Source: Oribacterium sp. WCC10
Lineage (GTDB): Bacteria; Bacillota; Clostridia; Lachnospirales; Lachnospiraceae
Direction: 5' to 3'
Assembly: GCF_900113415.1 (NCBI RefSeq)
Contig: NZ_FOPH01000015.1
Location: forward strand, 26,308-90,307
Length of the DNA stretch: 64,000 bases
Shown here: piece after piece, positions 1 through 7,469 of the stretch
Position numbering within the stretch: position 1 is the first letter of the stretch
How the letters are laid out: every line of letters starts with the position of its first letter
Program-made: the position numbers and the translations under genes
Notes under the pieces: generated by a model
What the model saw: the letters and a program-made list of their open reading frames with translations, nothing else
Databases searched by the model: none
What the model was told of the DNA's origin: nothing

Positions 1-935
1 TCACCGTAGAAATATCTGAAGTCCTCAAACAGGCTTGTATCAGAGTAGTCCGCTACGAAATCCTCGTCACTTCCCATATAGTCATAGTATTCTGCTGTTA
101 CATTTCTGACAGTGGCATAAGCTGCATCTCCATCGTAAACGTACAGGAAATCATCACCGTAATCTGCATAGAAGCTATCGGGGTATTTGATCAGTGCCCC
201 CATGTTCTTTGATCGCATCTTCCAGATTCCGTCTCCGTCGTATGCGAAATCGACATCACCATAGTGAGGATTACCGTAGGATCTGTTCATCTTTTCACCT
301 GAAGCATCAGCTTTAATCTCTGTTTCAGGAACGTATGGAGTCAGAAGATCTCCTTCATCGTCCAGGAGTCTGACCTTGCTGGCAATCTGCATGATCTGTG
401 GATCCTTGCCATTTTCTGTAAGCTCAATGGTATTTCCGTCGACTTTGAAAGAACCGTCTGAGGTTATATCTCCGCTCTTAAGGTCGTGAATCTCATATTT
501 TCCGTTGTCATATAAATCAAGATACATATTATCGTACTTTTCATACTTCCAGCAGCCCACTACGTCTTTAGCGGTGTAGCTTAGTTTTTCTCCTGACTCA
601 ATGGCCTTTACTATGTCCTTATTTGGTTCTTTATCGGATTTTTCCTCTATTTTGTCGATATCTCCCGAATGGTCTTCCGCATCCTCCTTAAGGGTTTCCT
701 TTGTGAGTTCCTTTGCTATGTTGTCCTTCTTTGACGCTGACTCCTCTTCTTTCTGTTTTTCGGTCGTTGCTTCTGTTGCAGATTCTGTTTCCGACTCTGT
801 TTTGGCTTCTGTCTCTGCCACAGTCTCCTCCATGGCGCCGGCTACGGGAACATCAGTAGCACCGCAGGCTGATATATTAACAGCAGCCATAACACCAAGC
901 ATACCGAACAGCATCGTTTTAAAACATTTTTTCAT
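1..935 (-). CDS. Lipoprotein of unknown function, 3' part outside the window
   Basis: The frame opens at the ATG at 935, five bases after a GAGGTGG ribosome site, and stays open for 311 codons to the left edge, so the C-terminus is missing. Residues 1-24 are a lipoprotein signal (Lys-Lys start, hydrophobic core, lipobox ISAC with Cys24), so the product should be anchored outside the membrane. Residues about 30-85 are a Glu/Thr/Lys-rich linker. After it comes a beta-rich stretch with aromatic strand-like motifs (VVGCWKYEKYD, LYDNGKYEI) that resembles small lipocalin-like domains, but I cannot assign a family. It begins 12 bases after the stop of the peptidase gene upstream, so the two are probably co-transcribed. 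Function is unknown. Confidence 0.8.
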   Translation of the reverse strand, partial: MKKCFKTMLFGMLGVMAAVNISACGATDVPVAGAMEETVAETEAKTESETESATEATTEKQKEEESASKKDNIAKELTKETLKEDAEDHSGDIDKIEEKSDKEPNKDIVKAIESGEKLSYTAKDVVGCWKYEKYDNMYLDLYDNGKYEIHDLKSGDITSDGSFKVDGNTIELTENGKDPQIMQIASKVRLLDDEGDLLTPYVPETEIKADASGEKMNRSYGNPHYGDVDFAYDGDGIWKMRSKNMGALIKYPDSFYADYGDDFLYVYDGDAAYATVRNVTAEYYDYMGSDEDFVADYSDTSLFEDFRYFYG

Positions 936-947
936 TACTTCCACCTC

Positions 948-3134
948 TTAGTCATTATAAAACCAGTCCGTATAATAGGTGTTCTTATAAACATCCTCCA
1001 GTAAAAACCGGATTGCAGTATTGGCACCTTCCATACGGCAGTAGCCCACAGTTAAATTTTCCTTTGGAACAGTGATGGTATCACCCATTTGTCCGAAACT
1101 TGTTTCATTTCCGTCATAGCTGTGAATGGTCGCTACAAAGCTGAGAGTATCACCTTCCTTCAGAGATTTGAGATTACGGGTTACATCTCCGCCCTCAGTG
1201 TCCATCTCTTCAACGATCCAATATCCACAAACCCTGGCACTTCCTTCGCTTTTTTCCGGTTGAAGCAGTTCCACTCTGATCCAAATGTAGTCGTCATCAT
1301 TAAGTATTGCCGGAACATAACCGAATGCATAAGCAGTTCCATCAGTCCTCATTCCAAGATCCTGCATATAGTATGGAACGAAGACATTATTCAGTGTCAT
1401 CCAGACATTATGATAACTGGCAACAATATAAGAGCCGTTTTTATTCTCAGACCAGATATCAACCCCCATTTCCATAAAGTCTTTACCCGTATCAAGCCAT
1501 ACTTCCTGTCCGCAGTAAGTCATCTTATCCAGCTGTTCCGGAGTCATATCAATGACATTGGCCCCATCCATCTCTCTGTAGGGAATCATTTCAGGAAGTC
1601 CCAGATCAGTTAAGGATTCATATAGCTTTGCCATGTCCTGACGGTACCACTCCTTTTCTGCGTACTCATGTCCGTCTGTTGTTTCCCCCGCTGTCTGTGC
1701 CATGATGGTGCAGAATCCTGAAAGGCTGTCAGTATAAGGGGAATCAAATTTTAATGCATCAAACAGACCAAGCATCTGATCGTACTTTTCCAGGCTGCGG
1801 TCGGGAAAATACATGGCTAATCCATTAGCATTTTTCATATTTGATTTAAAATAGATCACCGCATCAGAAACCGTATTCTTCAGTTCATTCCCTTCAGGTA
1901 TCGATGACTTTTCAGCAAAATCAATGATGTCAACCTGTTCATAGTTACCGTCGCCAAAGCTTCTTGAGTCGCTTCTTGCTTTAGCGATAGTGTCGTATGC
2001 CCTGTTGGTTATGGTCCTGTCAGCACTTTCGGCAAAGTCGATAAGCTTTCGGTAGACTTCTCCGATTTTTTTCAGATCAATCAAAGAGAGGGTATAAATG
2101 TCACCGCTCTCTTCATTTGAATCGGCAAAGTCATCTACTATCTGCATTCCTATTTTTTCCGGAGCGAGATTTGGATCCAAAAGGAGCTTTTGCACCCAGT
2201 TGGTATAGTACCATCCGTCTCCCGGCTCCATTTCTTCCGAAGCGATCAGATAGTCGGCAAACGGGGCCAGTGTGTATGCGGTTTCAACAGTTCCCATGAG
2301 GCATGCATCAAAACCAATGAAGTCAAAATGACAATTCACAGCTTCAAATGCTTTTTTCATCTGCTGAAGACGCATCATAAAGCCTGAGTACTGTTCGTCA
2401 GCACCGAAGCCCATGACGGAACCTCCGCCATGATTCCAAAGGATCAGATCATAATGGTCTGCGGGATAGGCATTGACACCCCAGTTCAAAAAATCTGCCA
2501 ATGTCTCCGGCTTTGACATATTGGCAAGCTCTGTCTCATCTTTCAGTGTCAGTTCATGTGCGCCGACTTCGAAACGCTGGATTTTATCTGCGTCAATCGT
2601 GAAATCTGATCCCCACTTTCTGGATCCTCCGGTTTCAACCAGAATCTTTACGCTGCTATCACTTTTCCCGGTTGCTTCGATGGCATCCCCTATCTCCTGT
2701 AAATCCATGGTTCCCAGATTGTTCTCGGACTCCAGATTGGAACCAACCATGTAGATCAGAACTACTGTATCAAGATGTCCGTCGTATACAGTGATTTCCC
2801 GATCTGATAGTTTGAGTTTTGAGTCGCCTGATTCTTTAGTGTTCCCTTTCTTACCGGAAAGACCTCGTTTTACGTCCTGGTCTTCGACATCTCTGTCTAA
2901 TGTTTCAGCAATAGAATCATTAGATTCTGATGAAGTTTCCGAAAAGGATTCAGAGGGAGAATCAGTGGATTTTGTATTGCATCCCGGGAGAGTGAAAATA
3001 AAAAAAAGCGCAGCTAAAAGAAAGGCTGTTTTTCTGATGTTGACTTCTCTTGAACCTGAACCTGTTGTGTTCAATGAACGTACCCGGAAGTCAGTGTCTG
3101 CCGGAAATATACCTTTGCCGATTCGTTTTGACAT
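948..3134 (-). CDS. Clostripain-family (C11) cysteine peptidase lipoprotein
   Basis: This 728-residue protein carries the C11 (clostripain) catalytic pair: His235 in LILWNHGGG and Cys278 in FIGFDACLMGTVETAY. The peptidase domain spans about residues 120-470; a C-terminal region of about 200 residues has no assignment. C11 peptidases cut after Arg or Lys and usually need calcium. A lipobox (LPGC, Cys52) follows a hydrophobic segment, so it should be surface-anchored. The n-region is unusually long (about 34 residues) because the ATG at 3134 is the only start with a good ribosome site (AGGAGA, six bases away). A Ser/Glu/Asp-rich linker follows Cys52. The partial lipoprotein gene lies directly downstream. 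The family assignment is firm; the substrate is unknown. Confidence 0.88.
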   Translation of the reverse strand: MSKRIGKGIFPADTDFRVRSLNTTGSGSREVNIRKTAFLLAALFFIFTLPGCNTKSTDSPSESFSETSSESNDSIAETLDRDVEDQDVKRGLSGKKGNTKESGDSKLKLSDREITVYDGHLDTVVLIYMVGSNLESENNLGTMDLQEIGDAIEATGKSDSSVKILVETGGSRKWGSDFTIDADKIQRFEVGAHELTLKDETELANMSKPETLADFLNWGVNAYPADHYDLILWNHGGGSVMGFGADEQYSGFMMRLQQMKKAFEAVNCHFDFIGFDACLMGTVETAYTLAPFADYLIASEEMEPGDGWYYTNWVQKLLLDPNLAPEKIGMQIVDDFADSNEESGDIYTLSLIDLKKIGEVYRKLIDFAESADRTITNRAYDTIAKARSDSRSFGDGNYEQVDIIDFAEKSSIPEGNELKNTVSDAVIYFKSNMKNANGLAMYFPDRSLEKYDQMLGLFDALKFDSPYTDSLSGFCTIMAQTAGETTDGHEYAEKEWYRQDMAKLYESLTDLGLPEMIPYREMDGANVIDMTPEQLDKMTYCGQEVWLDTGKDFMEMGVDIWSENKNGSYIVASYHNVWMTLNNVFVPYYMQDLGMRTDGTAYAFGYVPAILNDDDYIWIRVELLQPEKSEGSARVCGYWIVEEMDTEGGDVTRNLKSLKEGDTLSFVATIHSYDGNETSFGQMGDTITVPKENLTVGYCRMEGANTAIRFLLEDVYKNTYYTDWFYND

Positions 3135-3434
3135 GCGCTTTCTCCTATGAATACCATCTCAGCCCCAGTTAAAGGGAATATGATGAAACACCGGACATTA
3201 ACTACAAAAAGTATACTAAAACAAAATAATTTTTACATTATTATTAATTGTGAAAATATTGTCCGACGCATTACCTGTTTAATGATTAATAAAATCCGGA
3301 AATGATATATATAAATATTTGTAAAATCTGATAAATTTTAATTTGTGGGCATTTTATGGGAGATTCGCATTTCACCAAAGAAAAATGCTCGTGTACATCT
3401 CTGATTCTTTCAGATATAGGGATACATAAAGAAA

Positions 3435-3472
3435 GTGCGTTTGCCGGAGAAATAATTCTCTGACAACCGCAC
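3435..3472. repeat. Imperfect hairpin in the intergenic region
   Basis: Arms GTGCG and CGCAC enclose a second paired segment (GGAGAA/TTCTCT) around the loop ATAA. No T-run follows on either strand, so it does not look like a classical terminator. It sits in the 562-base gap between the peptidase gene and the phosphatase gene. Apart from this hairpin and the structured repeat at 3529-3616, I see nothing else in that gap. Confidence 0.45.
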
Positions 3473-3528
3473 TGATGAGTTCAATATAAAAATGGTATGA
3501 GTCAAGGGGCCAAAGCCTGTCCCATATG

Positions 3529-3616
3529 ACTTGTGGCAGATTCATTTAGGAATCCGGCGTGTAGCACCGGTCCTCGCGAAGCGACCTTTTAATGGACCGG
3601 TGTTCCCGGAGAGCAC
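3529..3616 (+). repeat. Structured repeat R1, copy A
   Basis: This shares its layout with 6828-6915: TTGTGGCAGATT, an imperfect hairpin, GTAGC, then a long stem (CACCGGTCC/GGACCGGTG, nine perfect pairs) enclosing a small TCGC-GCGA hairpin and ending in GTTCCC. The outer stem differs from copy B at several bases but remains paired on both sides. Flanking TGAGTCAA (about 3500) and TTGACTCA (about 3692) are inverted and may mark a larger unit of about 205 bases. It lies downstream of the histidine phosphatase gene. Confidence 0.65.
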
Positions 3617-3696
3617 GAAGTGGAGCTTAAGCTTCATGGAAGTGCAGAATGCGGTGAAGGAGTGAGAGTACGAAGTACAAAACTCGTCTATTTGAC

Positions 3697-4278
3697 TCAC
3701 TGAATATGTATGTCATCCAATATTCTGTGTTTTCCATTGACCGACTCAAAAACCCTTATCTCACAATTTTTTGGTTTTGGTCTCCAGTAGATTCCATTTG
3801 ACCTGTCCATGAGGTATCCGGAAAGAGGACGCATGATGCCGCCATGGCAGGCAACGAGAACATTCTCATAGTCCTTCTTCTCAAGATCTTTAAGAAAAGA
3901 ATGACTTCGTTCTATCATCTCAGACAGCTTTTCAACTGATTCAGGCGCCGGAAAAAGCTCCGGGATGTACCAGTAAAGCATCATGGCAGGTCCAAGAAGA
4001 TAATAGTTTTTAAGCTCATACTTTCCGAAGTCAGCTTCTATCAGTCTGTCATCGATGATGATCCCGGATCTGTCAACGTTACCAATGATAGAGCCTGTTA
4101 CTATAGCACGATTCAGCGGGCTTGCGTAAACTGCATCAAACCTGATATCGCCTATCTTCGCTCTTGCGGCCTTAGCCTGTTCTATACCGGTCTCGTTCAG
4201 TGGCTCGTCGGTTCTCCCCTGCATAAGATGCATTTTGTTGTATCTTGTCTGTCCGTGTCTTGCTATCCAGATCTTCAT
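3697..4278 (-). CDS. Histidine phosphatase family protein (GpmB/PhoE type)
   Basis: The product is 193 residues starting at the ATG at 4278; an in-frame upstream ATG at 4368 is rejected because the family begins directly with the MKIWIARHGQTR strand. The RHG signature near residue 9 holds the phospho-accepting histidine, and CHGGIMRPL near residue 149 holds the second catalytic histidine. Arg62-type residues of the phosphate pocket are plausible in the ASPLNRAI segment. The family removes phosphate from small metabolites such as sugar phosphates, and in some members from alpha-ribazole phosphate. Substrate cannot be read from the sequence. It stands alone between the trp genes and the peptidase, with structured repeats on both sides. 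Confidence 0.85.
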   Translation of the reverse strand: MKIWIARHGQTRYNKMHLMQGRTDEPLNETGIEQAKAARAKIGDIRFDAVYASPLNRAIVTGSIIGNVDRSGIIIDDRLIEADFGKYELKNYYLLGPAMMLYWYIPELFPAPESVEKLSEMIERSHSFLKDLEKKDYENVLVACHGGIMRPLSGYLMDRSNGIYWRPKPKNCEIRVFESVNGKHRILDDIHIQ

Positions 4279-4336
4279 TGATAAATGATTCCTTTCCTGA
4301 AATATAGTCTGAAAACAGACAATAGGAAACTTATAT

Positions 4337-4541
4337 AAGATGACGTGAGTGTCAAAAGTATTTGCCACTCACAAATGATGCGCAGCACGCACACATTCGT
4401 GTGCAATGTGCTGCTGAACACTCATAACTCACGTCCTTTTGCTATGCAAAACGACTACGTTATTCGTGTTCGGGCGGGTCATAAAGTCTCAAATCAACGT
4501 GCAAGCACGTGATTTGGTACTTTTGACCCTTACATCATAAG
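4337..4541. repeat. MITE-like repeat R2, long copy
   Basis: The ends are imperfect inverted repeats: GATGACGTGAGTGTCAAAAG on the left and, reverse-complemented from the right, ATGATGTAAGGGTCAAAAG. About 62 bases at the right end match the repeat at 40603-40711, including a hairpin with AAATCA/TGATTT outside and GTGC/GCAC inside. The middle contains GATGCGCAGCAC and ACACATTCGTGT, which recur at 17428-17500. No ORF is present, so any mobility would need a transposase supplied in trans. It fills most of the gap between trpG and the phosphatase gene. Confidence 0.6.
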
Positions 4542-4553
4542 ATTACAAATAAA

Positions 4554-4588
4554 AAATAACCGCCACAGCCCCAACTGAACGGTTATTT
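4554..4588 (-). terminator. Intrinsic terminator of trpEG
   Basis: On the minus strand AAATAACCG and CGGTTATTT pair around a 17-base loop, followed by TTTATTTG. It lies about 140 bases past the trpG stop and faces the right way to end the trpEG transcript. Confidence 0.75.
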
Positions 4589-4726
4589 CATCTAACTAAT
4601 CATAAGGGCTGACCGTCTACGGAAAGCACCTCTTATATCCATAATAAATCAAGTTATACAGTATTTCAACAGTTTGCACAGAGCTGTTTGTTTTTTCTGT
4701 ATTTCCCGTAGATATCCTGATTATAT

Positions 4727-5305
4727 TCATTTTTCTGTCAACTCAATGAAATTTTTGAGTATTTTTGCTCCTTCCGGTGTCATGATGGACTCCGGGTGGA
4801 ACTGCAATCCGTAAACATTGTCGGAGCGGTCTTCCACAGCCATAACCTCTCCGTCAGTTGTGATTCCGCAAACCGTAAGCCCGGTTTCCTTCAGGGTCTC
4901 CTTCACAACTGCAAGTGAATGATACCTTGCCACTTTGATGACTTCGGGAAGTCCTCTGAACAGCGGACAAGTGGTGTCAATCTTTGTGTCTGACTGCTTG
5001 CCGTGCATTAGCTTTTTCGCGTAGCTCACGGTTGCCCCGTATGTCATACATATAGCCTGTTCCCCAAGACAAACGCCTAATATCGGAAACTCACCTCTTA
5101 AATCACTTATGACTTCAGGACAAACACCGGAATCTTCGGGGCGTCCCGGTCCAGGTGAGATAATGATTCCATCAGGGTTCATCGCTCTTATTTCATCAAC
5201 GCTTATGGCATCATTTCGAACTACCCTAAGGTCCGGCTCAATACTTCCCACCATCTGATACAGGTTGTATGTAAAACTGTCGTAGTTGTCCAGCAATAAA
5301 ATCAT
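4727..5305 (-). CDS. trpG: Anthranilate synthase component II (glutamine amidotransferase)
   Basis: The 192-residue protein is a complete class I glutamine amidotransferase. It starts LLLDNYDSFTYNL, has the oxyanion motif SPGPGRPED near residue 50, nucleophile Cys79 in LGVCLGEQAI, and the His-Glu pair in LQFHPESIMTPEG near the C-terminus. It supplies ammonia from glutamine to TrpE. The sequence alone does not separate TrpG from PabA. The Trp-specific T-box upstream and the four-base ATGA overlap with trpE argue for tryptophan synthesis. No other trp genes follow; the transcript ends at the terminator at 4554-4588. Confidence 0.9.
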   Translation of the reverse strand: MILLLDNYDSFTYNLYQMVGSIEPDLRVVRNDAISVDEIRAMNPDGIIISPGPGRPEDSGVCPEVISDLRGEFPILGVCLGEQAICMTYGATVSYAKKLMHGKQSDTKIDTTCPLFRGLPEVIKVARYHSLAVVKETLKETGLTVCGITTDGEVMAVEDRSDNVYGLQFHPESIMTPEGAKILKNFIELTEK

Positions 5306-6759
5306 AATGTTTCGCCCTCCTTTAATGCCGTCACTACTGCCGCGGCCTTATTGATGCATTCCTGATATTCCTTCTCGGGTACAGAATCTGCAACGATTCC
5401 CGCGCCGCTTCGAACAAACACCTTGCCGTTTTTCTTGTAGGCGATTCTGATGGCGATGCAGAGATCAAGATTACCGGTGAAGTCTATATAGCCGATACCT
5501 CCGCCATAGATGCCTCGTTTGTTGTTTTCGAGATCGTTTATGAGCTGACATGCGCGGATCTTTGGTGCGCCTGATAATGTTCCTGCCGGTAGTATTGAAC
5601 CAACCGCGTCAAGTGCATCACAGTCATCTCTGATTTCGCCGCGTACGGTTGACCCTATATGCATCACGTGGCTGTAGCGCTCTATCTCATGATACTTCTC
5701 CACTTTCACTGAACCGAACCTGCTGATACGTCCAATATCGTTTCTTCCGAGATCCACCAGCATGTTGTGTTCGGCCAGTTCCTTCTCATCCTGAAGAAGT
5801 TCCTCCTCGAGTCGCTTATCCTCTTCTTCGTTTTTTCCGCGGGGCCTTGTTCCTGCCAGAGGGAATGTATGAAGTACCCCATCCTGAAGCTTCACCAGTG
5901 TTTCCGGCGATGCTCCGGCAACCTCAAGATCCGCACTTGAGAAATAGAACATATAAGGTGATGGATTAAGGGTCCTCAAAACCCTGTAGGTGTTAAGAAG
6001 AGAACCCTCATAGTCTGCCTCAAGCCTGTTGGAAAGAACAATCTGGAAAATGTCTCCTTCATGTATATAATGCTTTGCCTTCTCGACCATATCGCAGAAA
6101 TGCTCCTTGTCGAAAAACGGCCTTACTTCGCTTAGTATTCTGCCGGGGTCTTCCTGGTTTGGAACTCCTGTTTTCAGGAGCTTGACAATGTTTTCTATTT
6201 CCATCTCGGCATTGCGATAAGCACTTTCGCCGCCGGAAAGTTTTACATCAACGATGACCATGATCTTCTGCTTCAGGTTGTCAAAAGCTATAACCTTGTC
6301 AAAAAGCATCAGGTCAATGTCATTGAAGTGCTCAGTATCCTCAGCGTCAAGATTCAGAGTCGGTTCATAATATTTGAGATAATCGTAGGAAAAATAGCCC
6401 ACAAGTCCGCCGGTAAAAGGTGGCATCTCCCGCATTTTCGGCATCCTGTACTCGTCAAGGAGCTGGCGAATGTAATCGTCTGGGCGGTCGGTTTTTATAT
6501 TGAGCCCACCGACCTTGAACTCGCCGTTAAGACAGGTTATCTCCATCTTCGGGTTAAATCCTATAAATGTATATCTGCCCCACTTGTCACGACCCTCAAC
6601 TGATTCAAGCATGAAGACATGGTCGGATACATTCTTGAGAATCCTGAGTGCTGTGATGGGTGTGAGGAAATCAGACAGAATTTCGCAGGCTACGGGAATG
6701 TATTTGTAGCGTGTGTTGTTCCGGTACTGTTTCACTGTTTCATAAGATGGAATAATCAT
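5302..6759 (-). CDS. trpE: Anthranilate synthase component I
   Basis: This 485-residue chorismate-binding enzyme turns chorismate and ammonia into anthranilate. The N-terminal domain carries MLESVEG near residue 50, matching the LLES segment that binds feedback tryptophan in TrpE. The catalytic domain shows GASPETLVKL, FPLAGTRPRG, the LVDLGRNDIGR block, SGAPKIRACQLI and RSGAGIVADSVPEKEY, all typical of active anthranilate synthases. It overlaps trpG by four bases and sits 570 bases downstream of its promoter, behind a tryptophan T-box and an inserted structured repeat. PabB is the alternative, but the Trp specifier in the leader makes that unlikely. Confidence 0.92.
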   Translation of the reverse strand: MIIPSYETVKQYRNNTRYKYIPVACEILSDFLTPITALRILKNVSDHVFMLESVEGRDKWGRYTFIGFNPKMEITCLNGEFKVGGLNIKTDRPDDYIRQLLDEYRMPKMREMPPFTGGLVGYFSYDYLKYYEPTLNLDAEDTEHFNDIDLMLFDKVIAFDNLKQKIMVIVDVKLSGGESAYRNAEMEIENIVKLLKTGVPNQEDPGRILSEVRPFFDKEHFCDMVEKAKHYIHEGDIFQIVLSNRLEADYEGSLLNTYRVLRTLNPSPYMFYFSSADLEVAGASPETLVKLQDGVLHTFPLAGTRPRGKNEEEDKRLEEELLQDEKELAEHNMLVDLGRNDIGRISRFGSVKVEKYHEIERYSHVMHIGSTVRGEIRDDCDALDAVGSILPAGTLSGAPKIRACQLINDLENNKRGIYGGGIGYIDFTGNLDLCIAIRIAYKKNGKVFVRSGAGIVADSVPEKEYQECINKAAAVVTALKEGETL

Positions 6760-6827
6760 GTGAGAAATCTCCTTTCAAAGATCCCGCTGCGCTTTTTATA
6801 GTAGAGGTACCAAAACCAGCCTCGCCA

Positions 6828-6915
6828 TTTGTGGCAGATTTTCTGCGAAAATCTGTCATGTAGCGTCGGCCCTCGCAAAGCGAGATTAAATGGGCTGACG
6901 TTCCCACCGCCTGGG
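6828..6915 (+). repeat. Structured repeat R1, copy B, inside the trpE leader
   Basis: It has the same layout as 3529-3616. The first hairpin is near perfect (CAGATTTT/AAAATCTG), then GTAGC, then the main stem GTCGGCCC/GGGCTGAC around TCGC-AA-AGCGA, then GTTCCC. Relative to copy A, changed bases on one arm are matched on the other. It lies between the T-box terminator and the trpE start, so it is transcribed whenever the T-box reads through. Confidence 0.65.
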
Positions 6916-6919
6916 GGGC

Positions 6920-6946
6920 ATCCCTGATTCTTTTAGAATCAGGGAT
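6920..6946. repeat. Perfect 11-bp hairpin between T-box and trpE
   Basis: ATCCCTGATTC and GAATCAGGGAT pair perfectly around a five-base loop (TTTTA). On the minus strand no T-run follows. It sits just downstream of the T-box terminator and could be a second regulatory or protective stem-loop in the trpE mRNA leader. Confidence 0.5.
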
Positions 6947-6952
6947 ATATAA

Positions 6953-7327
6953 TAAAAAACCCCGGCAGAATCAATTCTGATTCTGCCAGGGACGAATAAT
7001 CTTCGCGGTGCCACCCTGCTTCACATACTATGTGCGCTTTGCGAGATACCAACATATCTCCGACTACTAACGTAAGCCTCACGTCACAGGATACTCGGCA
7101 AACTTCCTGATAGATCGGGACATCTGATCCGGTGCAGATTCTCACTGTACCGGATAACGAACACATCAAAGTTGTGTTCGGAAATCTATCATGTACTGCC
7201 TTTCATTGTGCCCTTAGCGGTCCATTTGCGAAACTGTAATTCTGCCGGATTCTCACCATCGCCGGCTCTCTGTGAGAGCATATTCCGTTTTATCTCCGCC
7301 TCAACGGTTTGTGGTTTCTATTAAATT
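6953..7327 (-). promoter_or_regulatory. T-box leader, tryptophan specifier, upstream of trpEG
   Basis: On the minus strand the conserved T-box core AGGGTGGCACCGCG lies at 7004-7017. It is followed by a terminator with CCCTGGCAGAATC pairing to GATTCTGCCGGGG (6961-6991) and a T-run at 6953-6959. Upstream is a long Stem I with AGAGAGCCGGCGATGG and GAATCCGGC. The likely specifier is TGG (Trp) at 7222-7224 in the context AAATGGACCGC, the usual place before ACC. Uncharged tRNA-Trp would pair with TGG and with the TGGC bulge and block termination. This fits the trpEG genes downstream. Confidence 0.92.
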
Positions 7328-7333
7328 AAGATA

Positions 7334-7362
7334 ATTCTATGGTTGCTTTAAGTTGCTGTCAA
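7334..7362 (-). promoter_or_regulatory. Promoter of the trp T-box leader
   Basis: On the minus strand TTGACA (7357-7362), a 17-base spacer and TAGAAT (7334-7339) form a strong sigma-A promoter. Transcription would start near 7327, just before the T-box Stem I. Confidence 0.8.
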
Positions 7363-7469
7363 TGAAAATGCCCAAAACCAAACAGAACAATATTTCATAT
7401 AAGCTAAAAGCAATATTCATATTGCTTTATAAACCACCAGAAAAATAACTGATTCTGATTATAATTTTC

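Noticed and set aside
6939..7169. Short minus-strand frame upstream of trpE
   Set aside because: It falls inside the T-box leader and its sequence is explained by that RNA structure.
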